Source: Pyrodictium sp. (lineage in GTDB: Archaea > Thermoproteota > Thermoprotei_A > Sulfolobales > Pyrodictiaceae). Taken from it: a stretch of DNA of 15,805 nt. This document shows positions 7,031-13,575 of this stretch, in pieces; the stretch's first letter is position 1, and each line of letters starts with the position of its first letter. A program made the position numbers and the translations under genes. The stretch lies in contig DQUB01000107.1 of NCBI GenBank assembly GCA_015662475.1, positions 1 through 15,805 on the forward strand, written 5' to 3'. The notes under the pieces were generated by a model. That model did no database searches. It worked only from the letters and a program-made list of their open reading frames with translations, and was not told the DNA's origin.

Positions 7031-7420
7031 GTGGGTAGAAGGAGAAAGAGGTATAAAAAGATTCAACTTTTAAGGCCACCACGCAGACTTCCAACAATAT
7101 TTGAGTGTCCAAATTGTGGTGCTAGAATGCTTAGTGTAGAACTTGACAAGAAACAGAAGAATGACAGAGGAGAGATATTGGCAAAGGTAAAATGTGGTCA
7201 CTGTGGACTTTATACGGAGATGTGGGTTCCCCAAATATTCCAAGCTGTAGATGTTTACTCAAAGTTCCTTGATGCATATCTCGAAGGTACAATAGAATAC
7301 AAGATATTGAAAGCAGAGGAGTCTACATCATCACAAGCCTTAGAGGAACTTATGGCTGCCAGCAAGACTACTATTGAAGGGGAAGAGGAAGAAGGTACGG
7401 AGGGAGGAAAAACAAGTTGA
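7031..7420 (+). CDS. elf1: Elf1-like zinc-ribbon transcription elongation factor
   Basis: This resembles the archaeal counterpart of eukaryotic Elf1, a small factor acting on chromatin or paused RNA polymerase. It has a basic N-terminal tail GRRRKRYKK, then PPRRLPTIFECPNCGARM and VKCGHCGLYTE: one zinc ribbon with two CxxC pairs (ECPNC, KCGHC). It ends in a long acidic tail (EGEEEEGTEGG). An upstream in-frame TTG exists at 7019, but GTG 7031 gives the family's usual GRRRKR start and has GGGGAG (7021-7026) as ribosome site. Its stop overlaps the start of GGGP synthase by 4 bp, indicating translational coupling. The gene follows RNase P RNA by 53 nt. Confidence 0.88.
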   Translation: MGRRRKRYKKIQLLRPPRRLPTIFECPNCGARMLSVELDKKQKNDRGEILAKVKCGHCGLYTEMWVPQIFQAVDVYSKFLDAYLEGTIEYKILKAEESTSSQALEELMAASKTTIEGEEEEGTEGGKTS

Positions 7421-8154
7421 AGATAGGACCTGTTGAAAGACGATTAAGGTCGAAAAGAGATGCAGGCGAGAAACTCGTTTTTCTACTCCTAGATCCTGAA
7501 AAGGATATTAAAGTCGATAGCATTAAGCCAGTTGTCGAAGCTGGTGTTGATGCTATATTTGTTGGCGGATCATTGAATATAACAACTTACGACATGGATA
7601 AATACATAATTAGTGTAAAAGAACACTTTGATATTCCTGTTATAATATTTCCCGGAGGATTAAATACTCTAAGCAAGTATGCTGATGCAATACTGTTTAT
7701 GTCGTTGCTGAATAGTCTCGACCCCTACTGGATTATAGGCGCACAGGTTACTGCCGCACCACTAATCAAGAAACTAGGCTTAGAAGTCATACCCTCAGCC
7801 TACATAATATATGGGCATGGGGGTGCAGCTGGCCATATAGGTCGTGCATTGCCAATCCCCTATGAACAACCATATATTACTGCTGCATATGCTTTGGCAG
7901 CTGAAATGCTTGGAATGCGTCTTGTCTATCTAGAAGCTGGTTCAGGAAGCCCAATGCCCGTATCGCCAGAAGCAGTAAGTATTGTCGCAAACACAATTAG
8001 CGATCCTCTTCTAGTTGTGGGAGGAGGAATCAGAGAACCACATATAGCTAGACAATTTGTCGATGCTGGTGCTGATGCCATAGTGATTGGTACAATAGCT
8101 GAACGCGATCCGAAGAAAGCAGCTGAGATAGTATCTACAGTAAAACACCGCTAA
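7417..8154 (+). CDS. Geranylgeranylglyceryl phosphate synthase (GGGP synthase)
   Basis: This enzyme makes the first ether bond of archaeal membrane lipids, joining sn-glycerol-1-phosphate and geranylgeranyl diphosphate. The 245-residue TIM barrel shows LLDPEKD (24-30, Mg-diphosphate site), VGGSLNIT (49-56), the YLEAGSGSP segment at 171-179, VGGGIREP (201-208) and VIGTIAERDP (223-232), the standard phosphate-binding loops. Length matches the archaeal group II enzymes (about 240-250). TTG at 7417 is embedded in the Elf1 stop (TTGA), with GGAGGGAGG about 10 nt upstream inside the Elf1 tail. Its end overlaps the convergent MazG gene by 4 bp. Confidence 0.95.
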   Translation: MKIGPVERRLRSKRDAGEKLVFLLLDPEKDIKVDSIKPVVEAGVDAIFVGGSLNITTYDMDKYIISVKEHFDIPVIIFPGGLNTLSKYADAILFMSLLNSLDPYWIIGAQVTAAPLIKKLGLEVIPSAYIIYGHGGAAGHIGRALPIPYEQPYITAAYALAAEMLGMRLVYLEAGSGSPMPVSPEAVSIVANTISDPLLVVGGGIREPHIARQFVDAGADAIVIGTIAERDPKKAAEIVSTVKHR

Positions 8155-8450
8155 CCTTTACAGCTTTCAATACAATATTTTCTACGCAATGCTTGCTCAA
8201 CATCAACACCAATTAAGTTTGCAATACTTAATGTCCAAGCCACAACATCTGCTATTTCTTCCTCAATAAGTGTTTTGTCACCCTTCAACAAAGCCTCTGC
8301 TAACTCACCAATCTCTTCAACAAGCCATGTAAAAGTAGCATACAGACCTCGCGCTTTATCACGTTCATAATACATCTTTTTCATCCATTCCTGCACACAC
8401 CGAATTTCCACACCACCCACCCCCAGGAGGTGATCTTGGAAACTAGACAA
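8151..8450 (-). CDS. MazG-like nucleotide pyrophosphohydrolase
   Basis: This is a small all-alpha NTP pyrophosphatase fold, which hydrolyses (d)NTPs to monophosphates, often cleaning damaged nucleotides. The signature is WLVEEIGELAEALLKGD followed by EEEIADVVAWTLSIANLIGVD: the ExxE plus ExxD metal-binding set of MazG proteins. At 86-99 aa it is a single-domain form. The longest frame opens at TTG 8450, but GTG 8411, preceded by GGGGGTGGGTG, makes VEIRCVQEWMKK the N-terminus and fits the family better. The substrate cannot be told from sequence. It is monocistronic, convergent with GGGP synthase and divergent from Sec61beta. Confidence 0.85.
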   Translation of the reverse strand: MSSFQDHLLGVGGVEIRCVQEWMKKMYYERDKARGLYATFTWLVEEIGELAEALLKGDKTLIEEEIADVVAWTLSIANLIGVDVEQALRRKYCIESCKG

Positions 8451-8452
8451 TA

Positions 8453-8465
8453 AGGGATAAAAGAG
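8453..8465 (+). promoter_or_regulatory. Candidate promoter of the Sec61beta gene
   Basis: AGGGATAAAAGAG contains ATAAAAG at 8457-8463. The expected start near 8486 leaves a short 14-nt leader before ATG 8500. Confidence 0.4.
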
Positions 8466-8499
8466 ATTGATGTTAGAAAGTTTGCACTAGGATGCTGTC

Positions 8500-8703
8500 A
8501 TGTCTAGACGAAAAAAGAAAACTAGTTATGTGGAAGAAAATGATTCGAAAAGGGATACTGAACCGACATTGTTAACTGCTGCTGGACTACTAGCATTTAG
8601 TGAGGAGGAAGAAAGTTACATCCAATTGTCTCCAACGCAGGTATTGATAGCCACAATTGCATTAATCCTTGCTATTGTTTTAGGCCATCTTATAGTTGGT
8701 TGA
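8500..8703 (+). CDS. sec61b: Preprotein translocase subunit Sec61beta
   Basis: This is the small beta subunit of the SecYEbeta protein-conducting channel. The 67-residue protein has a basic N-terminus (SRRKKK), a short amphipathic part (LLTAAGLLAFSEEEESYIQLSP) and one C-terminal membrane span (VLIATIALILAIVLGHLIV, about 48-66), the usual tail-anchored layout. Size and the GLL.F.EEE..I.LSP pattern match archaeal Sec61beta. Start ATG 8500 has no strong ribosome site, so initiation may be leader-poor. The HTH-CBS gene follows 65 nt downstream. Confidence 0.9.
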   Translation: MSRRKKKTSYVEENDSKRDTEPTLLTAAGLLAFSEEEESYIQLSPTQVLIATIALILAIVLGHLIVG

Positions 8704-8768
8704 ACTAGTTTAAAGACCTCAAACCTTTTCTATCACTTTCACATGAAATTGATAAATGGTATCGGTTG

Positions 8769-9383
8769 ATGTCCACGATAAGAATACCTACTCCTGAAGA
8801 ATTGCGAAAACTTAGGCTTAAAGCAAAGTTAACTCAACGCGAATTGGCAAAGAGAGCAGGAGTTAGTCAGTCGTTGATAGCAAGATTAGAGCGTGGTCAA
8901 GTTAATGTTAGACTATCAACTCTTCAAAGAATATTAGAAGTATTGGTTAAAGCCATTTCAGAAAGAGAAACGGTGGTACAGTGCATGAAATCACCTGTGA
9001 TTACTGTAAGCGAAGATGATACATTAGAAAAAGCAATAAATCTAATGGATAAGCATGGCATATCACAATTGCCTGTTCTCGATAAGAGTGGGAAAGTTAT
9101 AGGAACTGTTTACGAATCAACTCTTCTTAAAGCAGTTATTAAACATGGAAAACAGGTACTATCAAAACCTGTTAAGAAATACTTAGAGGAGCCTCTTCCA
9201 CAAGTACCGCCTAATACACCGATACATGCAATTGAGGAGCTACTTCTTGTCTATCCAGCTGTACTTGTTATCGATGGCGGAAAACTTGTCGGCATAGTAA
9301 CCAAAATAGATGTTCTACGTTGGTATGCAACCATAAAAAACATGTCTCGAAATACACCCCGTAGTACTCCACAGGAAAGCTAG
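8769..9383 (+). CDS. XRE-type HTH plus CBS-pair transcriptional regulator
   Basis: This is a DNA-binding regulator with a nucleotide-sensing module. The N-terminal Cro/C1-type helix-turn-helix (about 9-60) reads LRLKAKLTQRELAKRAGVSQ and SLIARLERGQVNV. Two CBS domains follow (about 70-124 and 134-188) with VITVSEDDTLEKAINLMDKH and LVGIVTKIDVLRW. CBS pairs generally bind adenine nucleotides or related ligands, so the protein probably reads energy or cofactor state; its target genes are unknown. This architecture is well represented in archaea. Start ATG 8769 directly follows an in-frame TTG (8766). A TATA-like GTTTAAAG at 8708-8715 lies upstream. The gene is monocistronic. Confidence 0.9.
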   Translation: MSTIRIPTPEELRKLRLKAKLTQRELAKRAGVSQSLIARLERGQVNVRLSTLQRILEVLVKAISERETVVQCMKSPVITVSEDDTLEKAINLMDKHGISQLPVLDKSGKVIGTVYESTLLKAVIKHGKQVLSKPVKKYLEEPLPQVPPNTPIHAIEELLLVYPAVLVIDGGKLVGIVTKIDVLRWYATIKNMSRNTPRSTPQES

Positions 9384-9753
9384 GGGTCGTACTACTAAAC
9401 AATTAGCAATTTGGTTAATATGTTCAAATTTTCCATAAAATAGGCGAGAGACCCCCCAGTTTCTAGTCGAGATCTCCCATATCGTATCATCGACTCTAGC
9501 AGCATAACTAGGTTTATACAAACACTAGTAGGGATATAAGAAGTTGACAAAAGGAATTGTTGTTTACTCTTGTAGTTTTTGATTTCCTGGTAAATGCAGA
9601 CATAATTATGTGTTCTCTATGTGGCGGAGCAAGTCCATTAGAAGGTAGGGGGTGTCTCTGACTTTACAGATGTTTGCATATTGCTTTATGCACCGTCTTT
9701 TCTTTTCAAAATAGTGGGTGTTTTGTGGGATGGATTGGAAGCTGAGGGGTGTT
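9384..9753. other. 370-bp gap without a convincing gene
   Basis: This lies between the convergent ends of the HTH-CBS gene and tiaS. It holds an imperfect inverted repeat, AGTCGA (9465-9470) with TCGACT (9490-9495), next to the palindrome GAGATCTC (9469-9476), which may fold as a 3'-end hairpin. It also holds a plus-strand TATA-like GGATATAAG (9532-9540), and a 17-codon frame from ATG 9608 beginning MCSLCGGASPLEGR and ending in TGA. I see no established RNA family or repeat here. Confidence 0.5.
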
Positions 9754-11103
9754 TTACATATTGGTAAATTCTTCGAGTATTGGTGTAGAAGGTGGTACCA
9801 CACCCCTAGGTCTACGTATGAAGAGTCTTTGAAATGGCATCATTAGGTGATGAAATGCTGCTGGCGAAGGTTCAAATACTTTGCACTCTAGCTTAGAATA
9901 TTGTTCGTATTTGGGAAATAGATCGTGAAATTCTCTATCACAATTTCGACAATATAGTATGTTTTTGCCTTTGGATTTTAGCGTTGAGCCGCAAAGCGGG
10001 CAGCGTAGTTTAACCGTATAAATCTTCTCGCTTATACATGCGTAGATCTTTTCTACATTAAAAGAGAGTATACCTTTGTGTTGTTTTACGCATCCTCGTA
10101 TACAGATTGCATCTCCTTCCCCAAACCACTGGACCTCTCTTAGAAGTTTCCCTGTTTCACGATAAACCATTGCAGTTATACAACTTATGTTATCGCATAT
10201 GTCTATCGCGATGTGAGGACCAGGCAACATCTTTAATTGTTTTATAACACCACATACTTCTGCACAATCATAGACTCGTAATGTCGATATAGGTTTTAGC
10301 ACTCTCGCATGTGCATCGGTGGCTTGATTTGTTCTGAAAATGGTGAAATGTGTAGGTGGTTCACCTACCTGAATTATCTTTAGAGCCTTAAGGAGTATTT
10401 CGGGGTATTCGCCACGAACACCATACAGTACGGGGTCTAGGCCATGTGGAGTTATTAATTGTTTTTTACTCTCGTAATCATAGTTTAGGAAAGTGTATGG
10501 TGAGGTACGCACATCAAATTCTATGACTGTATCTATATCGATGATGCGTGGTCTACCCCATAGTTTTGGGTGACGATATGTTAGAAGTTCAAATGTATAG
10601 TCGTACTCTAGATCGGCTCCAATTGAGGCTAATGCACCTATTAGTCCACGTTCAGAGCCCCAGATAGCAATCACTTGTTGCCTAAGTTTTTTAACTATAT
10701 TTTGGGCCTCTGCTATTGATACCTGTGCACTTACAGCTTTAGTGTAAAATGTACGTAGAACTGTTTTGGCTACTTGATCTATTAAGTCTTTTAGGTCTAG
10801 CACATTTGGCCAAATGATAGCCACTAAACATGCCTTATTAGCACCGCTATACTCTCGTGCTAGTTTTAACGCCATTTGAGATACTCTTGTCGCTTCACCG
10901 GTAGTGTCTACATGGACATGTATAACTACTGCTCCATTACCTCGAGTTTTCCACGGTATTGCAGGGTTTAGCCTAACGAGCCATGGGTAATCTGCGAGCT
11001 GGTATCCTTCTCGAATAAGTTTTGCAGCTATTAATGATGCTAAATGTGTGGTACATCCACCAAAAGGACTGTCAAAACCATCTAGAGCAAGCGATAATAT
11101 CAT
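9754..11103 (-). CDS. tiaS: tRNA(Ile2) 2-agmatinylcytidine synthetase TiaS
   Basis: TiaS attaches agmatine to C34 of the CAU-anticodon isoleucine tRNA so that it reads AUA. The 449-residue protein has the N-terminal kinase-like domain (LDGFDSPFGGCTTHL at 8-22, with T18 at the position autophosphorylated in the studied enzyme), the ferredoxin-like middle (AIWGSERGLIGALASIGADL; DPVLYGVRGE), an OB-fold region and a C-terminal zinc ribbon CPLC...CRNC, followed by a HHLMMPFQR tail. Length agrees with the family (about 420-450). The usual DDTD motif reads DGFD here. ATG 11103 has GGGGT 5 nt upstream. It sits 12 nt downstream of the RAM gene, likely one operon. Its tRNA substrate is not in the window. 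Confidence 0.92.
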   Translation of the reverse strand: MILSLALDGFDSPFGGCTTHLASLIAAKLIREGYQLADYPWLVRLNPAIPWKTRGNGAVVIHVHVDTTGEATRVSQMALKLAREYSGANKACLVAIIWPNVLDLKDLIDQVAKTVLRTFYTKAVSAQVSIAEAQNIVKKLRQQVIAIWGSERGLIGALASIGADLEYDYTFELLTYRHPKLWGRPRIIDIDTVIEFDVRTSPYTFLNYDYESKKQLITPHGLDPVLYGVRGEYPEILLKALKIIQVGEPPTHFTIFRTNQATDAHARVLKPISTLRVYDCAEVCGVIKQLKMLPGPHIAIDICDNISCITAMVYRETGKLLREVQWFGEGDAICIRGCVKQHKGILSFNVEKIYACISEKIYTVKLRCPLCGSTLKSKGKNILYCRNCDREFHDLFPKYEQYSKLECKVFEPSPAAFHHLMMPFQRLFIRRPRGVVPPSTPILEEFTNM

Positions 11104-11115
11104 TCTTACCCCAAC

Positions 11116-11364
11116 TCACTTCTTAGAAAGACCCTTAACCACTATCATTGTCAACGTTGATTTTACTTTTGGCATCGATCTTACCCGATTATATACTATG
11201 TCTCTGAGTTTGTTCAAATCTTCACTTTCTACTATGGCAACAATGTCGTAAAGACCATAAACCATATAGACCTGTTTAACTTCAGGAATGTTTTTGAGCT
11301 TCTCAAATATCTCTTCATCTGCACCAACTTCAGTATTTATTAGGATTATGGCTGTAGGCATCAT
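11116..11364 (-). CDS. Stand-alone Lrp/AsnC effector (RAM) domain protein
   Basis: This is a RAM domain without an HTH. The conserved part begins PTAIILINTEVGADEEIFEKLKN and runs through VKQVYMVYGLYDIVAIVES to KSTLTMIVVKG, the beta-alpha-beta-beta-alpha-beta pattern of the Lrp effector domain. Such short proteins oligomerise and bind amino acids or modulate full-length Lrp regulators. Open frame continues to 11505, but that extension overlaps the divergent Tsr3 gene and lacks similarity; ATG 11364 (the first of two ATGs) gives 82 aa, the normal size. It precedes tiaS by 12 nt, suggesting co-transcription, though no functional link is established. Confidence 0.85.
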   Translation of the reverse strand: MMPTAIILINTEVGADEEIFEKLKNIPEVKQVYMVYGLYDIVAIVESEDLNKLRDIVYNRVRSMPKVKSTLTMIVVKGLSKK

Positions 11365-11446
11365 CTGCACCAGCACTTCGTATACTAAGCTAGGTCTATT
11401 AGTGTGTAGCTCCAACTGTTCAATATAAGTGGGCGGCATAGAAAAA

Positions 11447-12022
11447 TTGAGAATATATGCAATATATCTCAGACACGATGATCCTAGAAAAAACACGTTA
11501 GCCAAACTTGCACGTTATGGTATTGTGAGGATCGTGCACAGAATACCAGCAAATGTGCTTGTTCTCGACCCTCTAGTACCACACCCGCTATCCCCTCTAG
11601 ACAAAAGTATAGTTGCAAATCGCGGCCTAGGGCTTATTGATTGTTCGTGGAAGAAAGTTTGGCAAGCATATAGCAAGCTCAGGACAGGAATCAGGCGAAG
11701 ACTACCTATACTTTTTGCAGCAAACCCGATAAACTATGCAAAACCCTATGTATTGAGTAGTGCAGAAGCTATAGCAGCAGCTTTATACATCACAGGATTC
11801 AAAAAAGAGGCACATAACGTACTCTCACTATTTAAGTGGGGACACACTTTCTTCGAGCTAAACTCGGATCTTTTGGATGCATACTCTACAACAAAAACAA
11901 TAGACGATCTAATATCAATAGAATGTGAAGTTATTGAGAAAATAACTGGCAAGAAGCTAAAATGTAGTATTGAAACTTTGACGACTATTATACAAGAAAT
12001 AACACGCGCTAATTTAAGTTGA
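11447..12022 (+). CDS. tsr3: Tsr3, rRNA aminocarboxypropyl (acp) transferase, DUF367
   Basis: Tsr3 transfers the aminocarboxypropyl group from SAM to the hypermodified uridine of small-subunit rRNA (acp3 modification, yeast U1191), a late ribosome biogenesis step. Motifs are HDDPRKNTLAKLARYGIV at the N-terminus, GLIDCSWKK, LPILFAANPINYAKPYVLSSAEAIAAAL and FKWGHTFFELNSDLLDAY, all characteristic. The frame opens at GTG 11429, but TTG 11447 puts IYAIYLRHDDP at the place of the family start (M-R-x-Y), and a TATA-like CAATATAAG (11421-11429) would put transcription close to it, implying a leaderless or nearly leaderless mRNA. Divergent from the RAM gene; tRNA-Leu follows on the other strand. Confidence 0.9.
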   Translation: MRIYAIYLRHDDPRKNTLAKLARYGIVRIVHRIPANVLVLDPLVPHPLSPLDKSIVANRGLGLIDCSWKKVWQAYSKLRTGIRRRLPILFAANPINYAKPYVLSSAEAIAAALYITGFKKEAHNVLSLFKWGHTFFELNSDLLDAYSTTKTIDDLISIECEVIEKITGKKLKCSIETLTTIIQEITRANLS

Positions 12023-12036
12023 GAAGGTTGAAGAAT

Positions 12037-12124
12037 TGGTGCGGGGGGTGGGATTTGAACCCACGCCGGCCTACGCCAGCGGGTCTTGAGCCCGCCCCCT
12101 TAGACCTGGCTCGGGCACCCCCGC
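12037..12124 (-). tRNA. tRNA-Leu (anticodon CAA), no intron, CCA encoded
   Basis: On the minus strand it shows acceptor GCGGGGG paired with CCCCCGC, anticodon stem GCGGG/CCCGC with loop CTCAAGA (anticodon CAA, reading UUG), a long class II variable arm between CCCGC and GTGGG, T arm GTGGG-TTCAAAT-CCCAC, discriminator A and encoded CCA (12039-12037). The TATA-like CTAATTTTACC read leftwards (12158-12168) is at the expected spacing. Confidence 0.95.
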
Positions 12125-12211
12125 AGCCACGTAGCCATCAAAATAGTGGTATGGGAGGGTAAAATTAGGATTTAGTACTTCACAATTATAAAATTGGCTA
12201 GAATGTAATGT

Positions 12212-12619
12212 CTATGTGCGTTTTGGTCGTACTTTCATTATCATCCTCTTTCCCATAACAACCCAGTATTCGACTTCAACGCCAGGTTCTAGCTTTGATG
12301 CTAACTGTTGGTCTTTAGGCTTCTCTATCTCGAATGTATCATAGGTTTCTAAGTCCATAACTTGCACAGTATCTCCAGTATCTGCTAGTACTTGGCCAAG
12401 ACGCTTCTCAATTATTGGTACTTCAACACGTGTATCTACTGGTGCTACCAGTGTCTTCTTGTTACCACTAAACATGCATACAGCCACTACATGTGCTTTA
12501 GCACTGCCATGCTTGCCGGTCTTAGCTTTACTCATTTCGACAATCCTGCATGGTTCCCCATCTATAACTATGTAACTACCAACTTTTAATTCGCCTAGTG
12601 TCGCATAAGTTACACTCAA
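12212..12619 (-). CDS. eif5a: Translation factor aIF5A (hypusine-containing)
   Basis: This is the archaeal homologue of eIF5A/EF-P, which relieves ribosome stalling on difficult peptide bonds. The protein shows GELKVGSYIVIDGEPCRIVEMSK, then the modification loop KTGKHGSAK, whose lysine (residue 36 from the chosen start) is converted to hypusine or deoxyhypusine, and a C-terminal OB-like domain. The frame opens at ATG 12625, but that sits directly against GGGTGA. TTG 12619, with GGGTGA 5 nt upstream, yields the typical short SVTYATLGELK start. About 135 aa, normal for the family. No deoxyhypusine synthase is nearby. Confidence 0.94.
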   Translation of the reverse strand: MSVTYATLGELKVGSYIVIDGEPCRIVEMSKAKTGKHGSAKAHVVAVCMFSGNKKTLVAPVDTRVEVPIIEKRLGQVLADTGDTVQVMDLETYDTFEIEKPKDQQLASKLEPGVEVEYWVVMGKRMIMKVRPKRT

Positions 12620-12746
12620 AACCATTCACCCGGCCATGTTCTAGCTCTACTGCCCCATAAATAGGTGATCGTGTCACGCTAAATATGCCATGATGGAGAA
12701 CATTAAGTATTCAGAAAATACATTCCAAAGGAGATGCTGAAGGAAA

Positions 12747-12986
12747 TTACTTCTTTCTAGAAGAAACTACTAATACTACATCACCGTAGTCCTCAATATA
12801 AACATCATCATCATTATTGGTTAAAGACTGTTTAGGTTTGCGATCTACAATTATTCCTTCTTCTATCAACATTCTAGTAATAGCTTCTCTAATCAGCTCG
12901 CTTCTCGATACACGCTTCCTTCTTGCCAGTCTATCAAGCGCTTCTAAAACTTCTACATCGACCTTAAAAGTAACAATACGGTACAC
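12747..12986 (-). CDS. Ribbon-helix-helix (CopG/MetJ-type) DNA-binding protein
   Basis: This is a small dimeric RHH transcriptional regulator. The N-terminal strand and helices RIVTFKVDVEVLEALDRLA and KRVSRSELIREAITRMLIEEG are a textbook RHH: alternating residues in the strand contact DNA, and RSELIREAI is the second helix. A short acidic tail follows (NNDDDVYIEDYGDVVLVVSS). The frame opens at ATG 13013, but GTG 12986, preceded by GGGTGG, gives the family's usual start. There is no toxin partner beside it: neighbours are aIF5A and tRNA-Asp, so a stand-alone regulator is likelier than an antitoxin. An 11-bp repeat upstream may be its operator. Confidence 0.85.
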   Translation of the reverse strand: MYRIVTFKVDVEVLEALDRLARRKRVSRSELIREAITRMLIEEGIIVDRKPKQSLTNNDDDVYIEDYGDVVLVVSSRKK

Positions 12987-13056
12987 TATGACCACCCGTA
13001 AACCTCCCTTCATGTGTAGTTACAAAAAGATAAGCTGAGAAAACTTCAGTTGGGAG

Positions 13057-13124
13057 AGGGGGAGACAGCCGAAAATGATAGATTATAAAGCGTTAAACAT
13101 AGCTATTCTTTTAAGGGGGAGACA
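13057..13124. repeat. Direct repeat AGGGGGAGACA, two copies (13057-13067 and 13114-13124)
   Basis: Two identical 11-mers with start positions 57 bp apart lie between the RHH gene and tRNA-Asp, each followed within 2 nt by CCGA. The second copy immediately follows the TTTTAAGG box ahead of tRNA-Asp; the first lies upstream of the RHH gene. This suits an operator for the neighbouring RHH regulator, but that is inference only. Confidence 0.5.
13105..13116 (+). promoter_or_regulatory. Candidate TATA box of tRNA-Asp
   Basis: ATTCTTTTAAGG, centred near 13112, predicts a start near 13138, six bases before the tRNA. Confidence 0.45.
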
Positions 13125-13143
13125 CTCCGACATTTTCACGGTT

Positions 13144-13221
13144 GCCGCGGTAGTATAGCCCGGCCCAGTATGCGGGCCTGTCAAGCCCGTGACCCGGGTT
13201 CAAATCCCGGCCGCGGCGCCA
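13144..13221 (+). tRNA. tRNA-Asp (anticodon GTC), no intron, CCA encoded
   Basis: Acceptor GCCGCGG pairs with CCGCGGC; anticodon stem CGGGC/GCCCG with loop CTGTCAA gives GTC (13180-13182); T arm CCGGG-TTCAAAT-CCCGG; discriminator G (13218), the aspartate identity base; CCA at 13219-13221. The D arm is GTAT with GTAT, using wobble pairs. Confidence 0.95.
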
Positions 13222-13348
13222 CCCGCCTCATAAATACATCCTCTTAGTTCCTTTTCCACTTCTCTGACTACTTTTAGAAAATGTTAAAGTTAAAGCTTAG
13301 AGTATATAGTTATAAATATTAAAATCAGCAAGAAGTGGTCATGTAGAA

Positions 13349-13424
13349 TGGTAGCCGGGCGGGGATTCGAACCCCGGTCACGGGGGCCAGAGCCCCGCAT
13401 CCTTGACCGCTAGACGACCCGGCT
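13349..13424 (-). tRNA. tRNA-Gln (anticodon CTG), no intron, CCA encoded
   Basis: On the minus strand: acceptor AGCCGGG with CCCGGCT, anticodon stem CGGGG/CCCCG with loop CTCTGGC (anticodon CTG, reading CAG), T arm CGGGG-TTCGAAT-CCCCG, discriminator A and encoded CCA. TATA-like GTATACAAAG (read leftwards, around 13447-13456) fits as its promoter. Confidence 0.95.
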
Positions 13425-13575
13425 GTCCAATTCTCATGTTTGTATGATCTTTGTATACGCGGTATTTTATGTGTTGCTTGTATCGTAGTATGACCAGTGG
13501 TTGTTTGTTTTGTTTACTAGTATTTGGGTTTATGCTTAGTTATGTACTACAGGATTAGCCTATTGTAGGGTTGTA

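Noticed and set aside
9441..9500. C/D box sRNA on the minus strand near GTCGATGATACG
   Set aside because: Only GATGA fits box C and no CTGA box follows at suitable distance.
9608..9748. Reading through the TGA after MCSLCGGASPLEGR as selenocysteine, giving a Cys-rich protein
   Set aside because: Crenarchaea are not known to use selenocysteine, no SECIS-like element is visible, and the extension has no recognisable pattern.
11365..11505. N-terminal extension of the RAM protein
   Set aside because: It would overlap the divergent Tsr3 start and shows no domain similarity; the RAM fold begins at ATG 11364.
12685..12740. C/D box sRNA on the plus strand (ATGATGG...CTGA)
   Set aside because: C and D boxes are possible, but there is no D'/C' pair, the segment is AT-rich and it lacks a terminal stem.
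12747..12986. RHH protein as the antitoxin of a toxin-antitoxin pair
   Set aside because: No small toxin-like gene lies on either side; neighbours are aIF5A and tRNA-Asp.
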